A stretch of DNA of 64,000 nucleotides from assembly GCA_965276765.1 (NCBI GenBank), contig OZ255627.1, forward strand, positions 2,108,001 through 2,172,000. Reading direction: 5' to 3'. The stretch is from G965276765 sp965276765 (GTDB taxonomy: Bacteria > Actinomycetota > Acidimicrobiia > Acidimicrobiales > Palsa-688). The notes under the pieces were generated by a model, which was not told the origin of the DNA, did not search any database, and saw only the letters and a list, made by a program, of their open reading frames with translations. Positions 32,899-41,540 of this stretch are shown one piece after another (the stretch's first letter is position 1; every line of letters begins with the position of its first letter). The position numbers were made by a program, and so were the translations under genes.

Positions 32899-34557
32899 TC
32901 AGGCCGGTGTCAGGGCGAATCCCTCGTACTCCTTGGCGGCAACGTCGTCGCACTTCTCCCGGTAGGTCCCGACGCCGCCGACGTAGGCGAGGAAGACCCG
33001 CGGTTTCCCGGGGACGTTTGATCCCATGTACCACGAGTCGGCGGTGGGGAACAGGGTGTAGGCGCCGACCTCGGCGACGTGGTCGACCCAGGCGTCCTCG
33101 GCCGCGACCGTGGCGTCGATCTCGTCGGCTCCCTGCCTGCGCATGAAGGCGATGCAGTCGGTGACCCACTCGACGTGCTGTTCGATCGACACGACCATGT
33201 TGCTCAGCACGGAAGGGCTGAGCGGACCGGTGATGGTGAACAGGTTGGGGAATCCGGCGATGGCGAGGCCCAGGTACGTCCTCGGCCCCTCCTTCCACTT
33301 CTCCTCGAGGGCGATGCCGCCCTTGCCCTTGATGTCGACGGCGGTCAGCGCGCCGGTCATGGCATCGAAGCCGGTGGCGAAGACGATGGCGTCAAACTCG
33401 TAGTCCTGCTCCGAGGTCCTCAAGCCCTTCTCGGTGAGCTCGACCAGGGGGGTCTTGCGCAGGTCGACCAGGTGGACGTGGTCCTTGTTGAACGTGTTGT
33501 AGTAGCCGCTGTCGAGGCAGGGCCGTTTGGTGCCGAAGGGGAAGCTGCGGGGCGAGAGGGTCTCGGCCAGCTCGGGGTTCGTGACGATGGTCCTGATCTT
33601 GGCCCGGATGAACTCGGCGGCCGTCTCGTTGGCTTCCTTGTCGGTCAGCGTGTCGGTGAACGCGCCGAGGATCGCAACCAGGTTGCCCTTCTCCCAGCCG
33701 TCCTGATACCTCGCATTCCGCTCCTCGGCGGACACTTCGAGCGCCGAGGTGGTTGCCCCGTCGACGGGGACCCCGAAGGCAGAGGTGCGCTGGTCCTGGC
33801 GCCACTGGCGGTAGCTGGCCTTCATCTCGCTGACCTCGGCCTCGTCGAGCGGGCGGTTGCCTGCGCCCATGCTGAAGTTGGGCGTGCGCTGGAAGACCGT
33901 CAGGTCGGCGGCCTGCTCGGCGATGATCGGGATGGACTGGATGCCAGATGACCCGGTCCCGATGACGCCGACGCGCAGGCCCGTGAAATCGACGCCCTCG
34001 TGAGGCCAGTGGCCCGTGTGGTAGGTCGGGCCCTGAAAACGATCGATGCCGGGTACTTCGGGAGTCTTGAGGGTGGAGAGGCAGCCCGTCGCCATGATCA
34101 CGAACTGAGCGTCGAGGGCCTCTCCATTGTCCGTGCGCACGAGCCAGCGCCTGGTCCCCTCGTCGTAGGTCGCGCTCGTCACCCGGGTGTTGAACGTGAT
34201 GTCACGGCGGAGGTCGAAACGGTCGGCGACATGATTGATGTAGCGGAGGATCTCCGGTTGGGTGGGGTACTTCTCGGTCCAGGTCCACTCCTGCTCGAGC
34301 TCAGGGGAGAACGAGTACGAGTAGGACAGGCTCTCGACGTCGCAGCGGGCGCCGGGATACCGGTTCCAGTACCAGGTACCCCCGACACCGTCGGCGGCCT
34401 CGATGACACGCGCCCCGAGGCCGAGCTGGCGCAGCCTGTACAGCTGGTAGACGCCGGCGATGCCGGCCCCGACGATCACCGCGTCGACGGACGCCGGCAC
34501 CGGTTCGGGAGAGGCAGGCGCGTTCGTTGCGGATTGGGTGGATGCGGGTTGGGACAT
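32899..34557 (-). CDS. Baeyer-Villiger monooxygenase (cyclohexanone-monooxygenase-like)
   Basis: 552 residues. FAD motif GAGIAG at 30-35; the BVMO fingerprint FxGxxxHxxxWP is complete as FQGPTYHTGHWP at 174-185; NADPH motif GTGSSG at 200-205; GGTWYWNRYPGARCDVES is typical of the CHMO/PAMO branch. Inserts O next to a ketone to give an ester or lactone, using NADPH and O2. It follows an esterase by 9 bp, the natural next step, so the pair likely opens a ketone. No TTCG-N6-CGAA site was seen upstream. Confidence 0.93.
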   Translation of the reverse strand: MSQPASTQSATNAPASPEPVPASVDAVIVGAGIAGVYQLYRLRQLGLGARVIEAADGVGGTWYWNRYPGARCDVESLSYSYSFSPELEQEWTWTEKYPTQPEILRYINHVADRFDLRRDITFNTRVTSATYDEGTRRWLVRTDNGEALDAQFVIMATGCLSTLKTPEVPGIDRFQGPTYHTGHWPHEGVDFTGLRVGVIGTGSSGIQSIPIIAEQAADLTVFQRTPNFSMGAGNRPLDEAEVSEMKASYRQWRQDQRTSAFGVPVDGATTSALEVSAEERNARYQDGWEKGNLVAILGAFTDTLTDKEANETAAEFIRAKIRTIVTNPELAETLSPRSFPFGTKRPCLDSGYYNTFNKDHVHLVDLRKTPLVELTEKGLRTSEQDYEFDAIVFATGFDAMTGALTAVDIKGKGGIALEEKWKEGPRTYLGLAIAGFPNLFTITGPLSPSVLSNMVVSIEQHVEWVTDCIAFMRRQGADEIDATVAAEDAWVDHVAEVGAYTLFPTADSWYMGSNVPGKPRVFLAYVGGVGTYREKCDDVAAKEYEGFALTPA

Positions 34558-34566
34558 GGATCCTCC

Positions 34567-35514
34567 TCAGGCCCTGCCGGTGGCGGCGTTGGTCGTAAGG
34601 TGCCGGTCGACGTGCTCGACGACGTAGTCCATCCCGGCCGCGGCGCCGGGCAGCACGTTGACCATGGTGAAGAAGCCGTGCATCTGGCCGGGGAAGCGGC
34701 GGTGCACGACGGGGACCCCGGCGGCCTCCAGCTTCTTGGCGTAGGCCTCGCCCTCGTCGCGCAGGACGTCGTGCTGGGCGGTGAGGACGACGGCGGGCGG
34801 AAGACCGGAGAGGTCGGTGGCCCGCAGCGGTGAAGCATCGACGTTGCTCCGGGAGGCTTCGTCCGGCGCGTAGTGATCCCAGAACCAGATCATGCTGTCT
34901 CTCGTCAACATCAATTGGTTCTCTGGATCGCCGTAGGTCCCGTTGTCGAAGTCGTCGTCGGTCACGGGATAGACGAGTACCTGCATGGACACGGGCGGAC
35001 CGTCGTGGCGGGCCCGTTGGGCGACGATCGCCGACAGGTTTCCGCCGGCACTGTCGCCCATGACGATCACCGGTGCCCCTTCGGACGCCAGCTCGCCGGT
35101 GTGGGCGCCGACCCATTCGAGGGCGGTGTAGGCGTCGTCGGCTGCAGCCGGGTAGCGATGCTCGGGCGCCAGCCGGTACTCGACGAGGACGACGGTGCAC
35201 GACGTGCGCTCCGCCAGTTGCCGGCCGAGGGTTTCGGACTCGTCGATGTTTCCAATGACCCAGCCGCCACCGTGGTAGTAGATGATGATGCCGCGCGGGG
35301 TCTCGTGCGGGACGAGCACGCGGACAGGGATGCCGCCGTGGGGCGCAGGGACGGCGATGTTCTCGACGCGAGCCATGTCGGGTCCAGGTCCCGACATCTC
35401 TCGGAGGACCTCGCCGACGCCGCGGGCTTCCTCCGGAGTCATCATGTGCAGCGGTTTCATCCCACTTTCGGCCATCTGACCCAAAAGGCTGCTTGTCGCC
35501 TCGTCGATCGCCAT
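34567..35514 (-). CDS. Alpha/beta-hydrolase, hormone-sensitive-lipase-family esterase
   Basis: 315 residues. Oxyanion-hole HGGGW at 81-85, nucleophile elbow GDSAGGN with Ser155, later Asp in the LTAQHDVLRDEG region and catalytic His in GQMHGFF. Hydrolyses short to medium acyl or alkyl esters. ATG 35514 with a G-rich ribosome site. It is the first gene of a two-gene operon with the Baeyer-Villiger enzyme. A far longer open frame to 37380 runs antisense to the MFS gene and is not real. Confidence 0.9.
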   Translation of the reverse strand: MAIDEATSSLLGQMAESGMKPLHMMTPEEARGVGEVLREMSGPGPDMARVENIAVPAPHGGIPVRVLVPHETPRGIIIYYHGGGWVIGNIDESETLGRQLAERTSCTVVLVEYRLAPEHRYPAAADDAYTALEWVGAHTGELASEGAPVIVMGDSAGGNLSAIVAQRARHDGPPVSMQVLVYPVTDDDFDNGTYGDPENQLMLTRDSMIWFWDHYAPDEASRSNVDASPLRATDLSGLPPAVVLTAQHDVLRDEGEAYAKKLEAAGVPVVHRRFPGQMHGFFTMVNVLPGAAAGMDYVVEHVDRHLTTNAATGRA

Positions 35515-35616
35515 GCGGTCCCCCTCTTCGATCGGTATCTGGGCACAACGTACAGCGCCGGCGCCGAAACCGTGAGCGGTCCGTGCCCGTAGCATCCGGG
35601 TTAGCATTCCTCGACG

Positions 35617-37650
35617 ATGGCGGAGACGCAGACCGAGGCCTCCGAGGACGAGCGGCCCGAGGTCGACACGAGGACCAAGCACGTCGTGTTCGCCACCATC
35701 CTGCTCGGCATGCTGATCGCCGCGCTCGATCAGACGATCGTCTCCACCTCGCTTCCCTCGATCGTCGGGGATCTCGGAGGGGCCGGCCACATCTCCTGGG
35801 TCGTGACCGCCTACCTGCTCGCCGAGACCATCGTGACCGTGGTTGCAGGAAAGCTGGGCGACCTCTTCGGTCGCAAGACCATCTTCCAGCTGAGCGTGGT
35901 TGTGTTCGTCGGCGGCTCGATCCTGAGCGGTCTGGCCCAGAACCTCGACTGGCTCGTCGCGGCCAGGGCGGTGCAGGGGCTCGGAGGTGGCGGCCTCACG
36001 GTCACGGCCACCGCCCTGATCGGCGACGTCATCCCGCTCAGGGAGCGAGGAAAGTACCAGGGCGCGCTGGGCGCCGTGTTCGGGGTGACCACGGTCCTCG
36101 GACCGTTGCTCGGCGGGTTCTTCACCGACGACCTCTCGTGGCGCTGGGACTTCTACCTCAACGTGCCGATCGGCGTGGTCGTAGTCGTGCTTGCGGCCCG
36201 TACGATCCCCTCGATTCGCGCCGGGACCCGACCGCTGATCGACTACGCCGGCATCCTCTTCATTGCCATCGGCTCCTCGGCCTTGATCCTCGGGACCAGC
36301 TGGGGTGGATCGAGCTACGCGTGGACATCGCCGACGATCATCGGCCTGTTTGTCGGCGCCGTGGTCGCCCTCTCGGTGTTCGTCGTGGTCGAAACGCGGG
36401 CCGCCGAACCGATCCTGCCGATGCGGCTGTTTCGCAGCCAGGTGTTCTCTGTCTCGTGCTCCCTCTCGTTTCTCGTCGGCTTCGCCATGCTCGGCTCGAT
36501 CACGTTTCTGCCGACCTTCCTCCAGTATGTCGACGGGGTGTCGGCGACCATCTCCGGTGTTCGCATGCTGCCCCTCGTCGGAGGGCTGATGTTCACGGCG
36601 CTGCTGAGCGGCGTGCTGGTGAGCAAGACCGGGCGTTACAAGATCTTCCCGATGATCGGCATGCCCGTGATGGCCATCGGGTTCTTTCTCTTCTCCCGCA
36701 TGGACGAGCACACCTCGGTGCTCATCACCTCGCTCTCGATGGTCGTCGTCGGTGCGGGCATCGGCCTGTGCATGCAGGTCCTCACGCTGGTGGTGCAGAG
36801 CACGGCGAGCTATCGGGACCTCGGTGTCTCGACATCGGGTGTGACCTTCTTCCGGACGATGGGGAGCTCGTTCGGCACGGCGGTGTTCGGGTCCCTGTAC
36901 ACCAACTTCCTCACGCCCCGACTGGGCGCAGCCCTCCGGGCCAGCCCCGGGGTGCCCCCGACCGCAACCACGAGCCCCTCGGCCCTCCACCGCCTGCCCG
37001 CCGGACAGATCGCCGGGATCCTCCATGCCTATGCCACCGCTTTGGACAAGGTGTTCATCTGGGCCGTCCCGGTCGCAGCTCTCGGTTTCATCCTCGCCAT
37101 CGCCCTCAAGCAGGTACCGCTGCGTGGCACCGAGCGGGCCGGCGCCACCGACCTGGGCGAGACCTTTGCCATGCCCAAGTCGCAGGACTCGATGCAGCGT
37201 CTGGAGGAAGCCATCTCGCGGGTCCTGCGCGAGGACCGCGGCCGCTCGACTCAGGAAATCCTGGCTCGGTCGGCCACGACGCTGAGCGACGCCGACCTGT
37301 GGGCGCTCATGGAGATCTTCCTGCCGCGCCGCCACGACACCGGGAGGCAGATCACCATCACCTCCATCGCCGTCGGCCATCGACTACCCGTGTCGGTCAT
37401 CGCGCCGGTCTACCGCCAGCTGGAGTCCCGCCGACTGGTCTCGACCGATGGTGATGGGATCGCCCTTTCGGACCTGGGCCAACAGGAGGTCGGCCGGTTC
37501 GTGGCCGCCTTCAAGGCGTGGCTCGCCGAACGGATCGGGGACTGGGACACTCGTGCCGATTCGGCTGAGATCAGCGTCGCCCTCGACCGGGTCACGACCC
37601 GGCTCGTCAGCGACGAGGCGAACCGGCGGCGCGAGTTGCAGCCGGCCTGA
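35617..37650 (+). CDS. MFS transporter, DHA2/EmrB-QacA type, with a C-terminal winged-helix-like domain
   Basis: 677 residues. The N-terminal 500 or so form a 14-helix drug/proton antiporter: LDQTIVSTSLPSI after helix 1, motif A GKLGDLFGRKTIF, and a motif-C-like GVTTVLGPLLGG. Residues about 515-677 are soluble and look like a winged helix followed by a coiled region (VYRQLESRRLVSTDGDGIAL). Such tails occur in some actinobacterial DHA2 carriers; function is unknown. Divergent from the esterase/BVMO pair by 100 bp, so it may export a substrate or product of that pathway. Confidence 0.88.
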   Translation: MAETQTEASEDERPEVDTRTKHVVFATILLGMLIAALDQTIVSTSLPSIVGDLGGAGHISWVVTAYLLAETIVTVVAGKLGDLFGRKTIFQLSVVVFVGGSILSGLAQNLDWLVAARAVQGLGGGGLTVTATALIGDVIPLRERGKYQGALGAVFGVTTVLGPLLGGFFTDDLSWRWDFYLNVPIGVVVVVLAARTIPSIRAGTRPLIDYAGILFIAIGSSALILGTSWGGSSYAWTSPTIIGLFVGAVVALSVFVVVETRAAEPILPMRLFRSQVFSVSCSLSFLVGFAMLGSITFLPTFLQYVDGVSATISGVRMLPLVGGLMFTALLSGVLVSKTGRYKIFPMIGMPVMAIGFFLFSRMDEHTSVLITSLSMVVVGAGIGLCMQVLTLVVQSTASYRDLGVSTSGVTFFRTMGSSFGTAVFGSLYTNFLTPRLGAALRASPGVPPTATTSPSALHRLPAGQIAGILHAYATALDKVFIWAVPVAALGFILAIALKQVPLRGTERAGATDLGETFAMPKSQDSMQRLEEAISRVLREDRGRSTQEILARSATTLSDADLWALMEIFLPRRHDTGRQITITSIAVGHRLPVSVIAPVYRQLESRRLVSTDGDGIALSDLGQQEVGRFVAAFKAWLAERIGDWDTRADSAEISVALDRVTTRLVSDEANRRRELQPA

Positions 37651-37673
37651 GCCGCCTGACATCAGGCCCCGGG

Positions 37674-38144
37674 TCAGTCCCGGTGACGACGGGCGGCAAA
37701 CCACTCCTTCAACAGAGCGGAAGCGGCGCCGGCCCCGACACCGGGGACCACCGTCAGCTCGTGGTTGAGGCGCGGGTCGACGCAGAGGTTGTAGAGCGAC
37801 CCGCACGCGCCCGCCTTGGGATCGGGCGAAGCAAACACGATGCGCTCGAGGCGCGCCGCGATCGACGCCCCGGCGCACATCGGGCACGGTTCGAGAGTGA
37901 CGTAGAGGCTGGCGCCGGTCAGCCGCCACGACCCGATGGCGGTACCCGCCTGGCGCAGGGCGATCATCTCGGCGTGCGCCGTCGGGTCGGCCAGCTCCTC
38001 GCGCCGGTTGCCGGCGGTGGCGACGATGCGCCCGGCGACCACGACCACGGCTCCAACCGGCACCTCTCCACGCGCTCCGGCGGCCTCGGCCTGCGCCATG
38101 GCCAATTCCATGAAGGCCTCGTCGGTCGTACGGTCACCTGGCAC
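37674..38144 (-). CDS. tadA: tRNA-specific adenosine deaminase
   Basis: 156 residues. Deaminates A34 of tRNA-Arg(ACG) to inosine. Zinc ligands and catalytic Glu in TAHAEMIAL and PCPMCAGA, with the TadA-typical FASPDPKAGACGSL. GTG 38144 is chosen because the longer frame would overlap the divergent gene at 38214. Confidence 0.92.
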   Translation of the reverse strand: MPGDRTTDEAFMELAMAQAEAAGARGEVPVGAVVVVAGRIVATAGNRREELADPTAHAEMIALRQAGTAIGSWRLTGASLYVTLEPCPMCAGASIAARLERIVFASPDPKAGACGSLYNLCVDPRLNHELTVVPGVGAGAASALLKEWFAARRHRD

Positions 38145-38213
38145 GGCCGCACCGTACCCGTCCGCCCGCTGGCCGAGCGCCCGACGGCGGGTCGTGCAGG
38201 TACGCTGCCCAGG

Positions 38214-38762
38214 GTGAGTGACCGAGAGCCAGGGCAAGGAGCGACCCCTCCGCCTTCACCGGCTCCACTCGCTGACGAGGCGGCGCGCACCGACCGGCCG
38301 GCGCCGGCGGCACCGCAGTTACCGGCACCGATACCGGGCGGCTCTTTCCCCGAACCGTCGTCTGCGTCCATCGAGGTGCCCCCACCGTCCGGCTCGTGGG
38401 ACCTCGACCTTGCCGCCGCTTCGCTCCAGATCGACACGAGTGACACGGATCAGCTCTTCGAGGCCCTCGGCGCCAAGCTCGAGCGGATCCTCGGCCGGCG
38501 GGTCCAGATCCGCAGGGGTGGGGGGCTGCGAAGGCGCCAACGGGTCGAGCGGATCATCGTCGACACCGGAGAGGCCAGACTCGAAGCGGTGCGGGAGCGA
38601 ACGGGTCCCGTGTTTCTCGCCGTGCACGCAGTGCGGGGCATCACCCTCCAAACCACGGAGATCGACGCCGACGAGTGGCTGCAGCGGCTCGTGAGCCTCG
38701 TCGGCCAGGAATCGGCCCGAAGCAGTGACGTCAGGTCCGCGCTCGGCGGACTGCTCGAATGA
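38214..38762 (+). CDS. Unknown protein preceding the YbjQ-domain cluster
   Basis: 182 residues. The first 60 are Pro/Ala/Glu-rich and disordered; the rest is a compact alpha/beta region (LFEALGAKLERILGRRVQIR, ERIIVDTGEARLEAVRERTG, VFLAVHAVRGITLQTTEI). No family recognised. It is 13 bp before the first YbjQ-type gene, so it is probably part of the same operon. GTG start after the tadA divergent gap. Confidence 0.65.
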   Translation: MSDREPGQGATPPPSPAPLADEAARTDRPAPAAPQLPAPIPGGSFPEPSSASIEVPPPSGSWDLDLAAASLQIDTSDTDQLFEALGAKLERILGRRVQIRRGGGLRRRQRVERIIVDTGEARLEAVRERTGPVFLAVHAVRGITLQTTEIDADEWLQRLVSLVGQESARSSDVRSALGGLLE

Positions 38763-38775
38763 TCAGAGAGGCACC

Positions 38776-39663
38776 ATGACCGCTGACACCGAAGGCTTCG
38801 ACGCTCCGCCGCCGGCCGGACCAGGGACGGCGACCCCGGCCGAGGTCCCCGACGCCAAGGAGGTCGGCCTGCCACCCGACGCCATGCGTCGTCTCGCCGA
38901 ATTGGCGGGAAAGGGCGACGGCCGACCCTTCTTCACCAGTGACCTGTCGGTCAACGAGTTCCTTCTCGTAAAAGAGGCCGGATTCGATCCCCGGGGACTC
39001 GTCTATGGAAGCTCGATCTACCACATCGGACTGCAGCGAAAGACGTGGTCGCAAAACCAGGAGCTCGACAAGCTGACCCAGGCCATGTACACGGCGAGAG
39101 AGCTGGCCATGGCCCGCATGGAGGCCGAGGCGGAGATCCTGAATGCAGACGGAATCGTCGGAGTGCGACTCGATATCAACTACTACGACTGGGGGAAACA
39201 CTCCGCCGAATTCATTGCAGTAGGTACCGCAGTATCGGCCCGGGGTGAGGAAGGGAGTTGGCGCACCGACGCCGGCAAGCCCTTCACCAGCGATCTGAGC
39301 GGGCAGGACTTCTGGACCCTGGTGCAATCCGGGTATCTCCCGCTCGGCCTCGTGCTCGGAACCTGCGTCTACCACGTCGCCCATCGCGGCCCCATGGCGG
39401 CCGCCATGCAGACGGGCGTCAACGCCGAGCTCGAGAACTTCACCCAGGGTCTCTACGACGCCCGTGAGCTGGCCATGACCCGCATGCAGGACGAGGCCAT
39501 TCGTCTCGGCGCCGAGGGCATCGTCGGCGTGCACCTCGAGGAGAAGAATCACTTCTGGGGGAGTCACGTGATCGAGTTCCTCGCCGTCGGGACCGCCGTG
39601 CGCCCTGCGCCGGGCGCGATCGGGCCCGGCCACCCGCAACTCATGCTGCCGATGGACACCTGA
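38776..39663 (+). CDS. Tandem YbjQ-domain protein 1
   Basis: 295 residues. Two copies of the YbjQ (putative heavy-metal-binding, PF01906-like) fold, about 45-165 and 170-280. Each has the helix ARELAMxRMxxEA followed by GIVGVxL and a terminal (E)F(I/L)AVGTAV strand; both begin FTSDLS. YbjQ proteins form pentamers with unknown function and doubtful metal binding. The N-terminal 40 residues are disordered. ATG 38776 is preferred. Stop shares a base with the next ATG. Confidence 0.75.
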   Translation: MTADTEGFDAPPPAGPGTATPAEVPDAKEVGLPPDAMRRLAELAGKGDGRPFFTSDLSVNEFLLVKEAGFDPRGLVYGSSIYHIGLQRKTWSQNQELDKLTQAMYTARELAMARMEAEAEILNADGIVGVRLDINYYDWGKHSAEFIAVGTAVSARGEEGSWRTDAGKPFTSDLSGQDFWTLVQSGYLPLGLVLGTCVYHVAHRGPMAAAMQTGVNAELENFTQGLYDARELAMTRMQDEAIRLGAEGIVGVHLEEKNHFWGSHVIEFLAVGTAVRPAPGAIGPGHPQLMLPMDT

Positions 39664-40664
39664 TGACCGATCAGGCGGCCGCGCCGCTCGCCGGCGTCGG
39701 GTGGTCGAGCTCCCTTTCGGTCGCGGAGCTGGCCGCGGTACGCGAGGCCGGCTTCGAGCCGCGAGGGCTGGTCATGGGGAGCTCCGTCTACCACCTCGGA
39801 ATCAGCTATTCCCCTGGCGACTACTACACGATGACCTACGGCAACGCCGGTCCCTGGGGCGGTGGCGGCGGTCCGTGGGGCGGTGGCGGTGGCCCCTGGG
39901 GCGGTGGTGGCGGTGCGTGGGGCGGTGGCGGTATCGCCGGCGGTGGCATGCGTTCCGCCCGTGGTTTCCCCGGCTGGGTCAAGTACTACTCCTACGACGA
40001 TCTGGGCCTCGGGGGCGGCTGGGCCCGGGGCCCGGGGATCGTCGGTGGCGGCTATGGGGTGGGATACGCGCCGGCCGCCCTGTGCTGGGAGCGGCGGGTT
40101 TTCGAGGATGGTCTCGAGGATGCCGCCTCCCTTGCCCTGCAGCGGATCGAAGCCGAGACGGCAAGCCTCGGCGCCCACGGGGTGATCGGTACCAGGCTCA
40201 ACTTCCGCTACCTCGAGGACATGCCGTCGACGCTCGAGTTCACCGCCATCGGCACGGCGGTAGCCCGACCGGGAGCGGCTCCGCTGCGGCGGCCGTTCAC
40301 CTCTCACCTCACCGGTCAGGAGCTGCTGAAGCTCCTGCAGGCCGGGATGGTGCCGGTCTCGGTCGCCGTTGGTGCCGGGTCCGTGACCGCCGAGGTGACG
40401 GCTATGACGCCGGGCGGTTCCTTCGAGCTCGCCCCTTTCGGCGACGCAATCGAGACCAGCCGGCGATTCGCGGCGGAGCGCCTCGAGCGGGCGGCACGCG
40501 CCGGGGGCTGGGCCGTGCTCGGGACCCTGGCATCATCGGGGATGGAAGGCGAGGCCCGCGGCCGGGTTATGACCACCGTCCTGACCGGGACGCTCGTCCG
40601 CCGCTTCGCCAAGGGAAGCTGGGATGCGCTGCCGCTCACCGTTATGAGGTTGTCCAAACCATGA
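39663..40664 (+). CDS. Tandem YbjQ-domain protein 2 with Gly-Trp-rich insert
   Basis: 333 residues. First domain interrupted at about 50-135 by a repetitive insert built of GPWGGGG units and a Gly/Tyr-rich stretch, then ASLALQRIEAETASLGAHGV and LEFTAIGTAV. A second, more divergent copy begins PFTSHLTGQELLKLL and ends TVLTGTLVRRF. The insert has the look of a flexible or self-associating segment. Coupled to its neighbours by TGATG and ATGA overlaps. Confidence 0.72.
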   Translation: MTDQAAAPLAGVGWSSSLSVAELAAVREAGFEPRGLVMGSSVYHLGISYSPGDYYTMTYGNAGPWGGGGGPWGGGGGPWGGGGGAWGGGGIAGGGMRSARGFPGWVKYYSYDDLGLGGGWARGPGIVGGGYGVGYAPAALCWERRVFEDGLEDAASLALQRIEAETASLGAHGVIGTRLNFRYLEDMPSTLEFTAIGTAVARPGAAPLRRPFTSHLTGQELLKLLQAGMVPVSVAVGAGSVTAEVTAMTPGGSFELAPFGDAIETSRRFAAERLERAARAGGWAVLGTLASSGMEGEARGRVMTTVLTGTLVRRFAKGSWDALPLTVMRLSKP

Positions 40665-41473
40665 CCACCCGTCAACCGATGGCCCCGGCCGACCTCGCCA
40701 TCGAGGCCCTGCGTGACCCCAGGGCGGGCGGCCGCCCGGCCGTGACGTCGCTCAGCGTCGACGAGGCCATCCTCCTCGACCAGATCGGCTTCGAACCCAT
40801 CTCCATGGTGAGCGGCGCCTCCGTCGTCCAGGTGTCGAGCCTGGTCCGCCTCAGTGCCGGATTCAGCGAGAACACCGAGCTCGATCAGCTCAGCACGGCC
40901 CTCGAGGCGGCGAGGACCAACGCCGTGACCCGCATCGCCGATGCCGGGCGGGGGCTCGACGCCGACGGCGTCGTCGGCGTGTCGCTCGACCTGGGCGACA
41001 TCGGCTCGGATGCCAACCTCGTCCACCTGGTCGCCACCGGCACGGCGATGCGTTGGGCCGAAGGCGGAGCCGGCCGAGGCGGCTGCTTCACCGCCGCGCT
41101 CAGCGGACACGAGGTGCACCTCCTGTCCAGGGCCGGCTACCAGCCGCTCGGCATCGTGAGCGGCGTGTGCGCCTATCACGTCGGGAGGCGGGCGTTCGGC
41201 TCGTGGGCCGGGTCGGTGACAGAGAACCAGGAGATGACGATCTACACCGAGGCGCTCTATGACGCCCGCGAGCTCGCGATGGGTCGCCTCCAGGAGATGG
41301 CCATCGCCCTCGGAGCGGACGGGGTCGTCGGCGTGGCGGTGACCGAGCGGACCGGCGCGTGGGGGTCTCACGTGATCGAGTTTTCCTGCATTGGCACGGC
41401 GGTTCGCCTCGTGGCGGGCAGTCACCAATCACTCAACCCTCGCCTCGTCATCGATCTGGCCGGGCCGGTCTGA
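40661..41473 (+). CDS. Tandem YbjQ-domain protein 3
   Basis: 270 residues with two YbjQ-like units, about 25-130 (ARTNAVTRIADAGRGLDADG, VHLVATGTAM) and 138-258 (ALYDARELAMGRLQEMAIAL, GVVGVAV, SHVIEFSCIGTAV). The second unit is closest to the second unit of protein 1 (shared GSHVIEF), so the cluster arose by duplication of whole two-domain genes. Last gene of the operon. Confidence 0.74.
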   Translation: MTTRQPMAPADLAIEALRDPRAGGRPAVTSLSVDEAILLDQIGFEPISMVSGASVVQVSSLVRLSAGFSENTELDQLSTALEAARTNAVTRIADAGRGLDADGVVGVSLDLGDIGSDANLVHLVATGTAMRWAEGGAGRGGCFTAALSGHEVHLLSRAGYQPLGIVSGVCAYHVGRRAFGSWAGSVTENQEMTIYTEALYDARELAMGRLQEMAIALGADGVVGVAVTERTGAWGSHVIEFSCIGTAVRLVAGSHQSLNPRLVIDLAGPV

Positions 41474-41540
41474 GGGACCATGCTGCGCCGCTCTCAGAGG
41501 ACCCCGAAGAAGCAACTGGCGGGGCCGTAGGGCCAAAAAG

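Noticed and set aside
34567..37380. A 937-codon open frame on the minus strand covering the MFS gene
   Set aside because: Only the last 315 codons are the esterase. The upstream part is Asp/Arg/Gln-rich antisense sequence of the exporter, and a good start with ribosome site exists at 35514.
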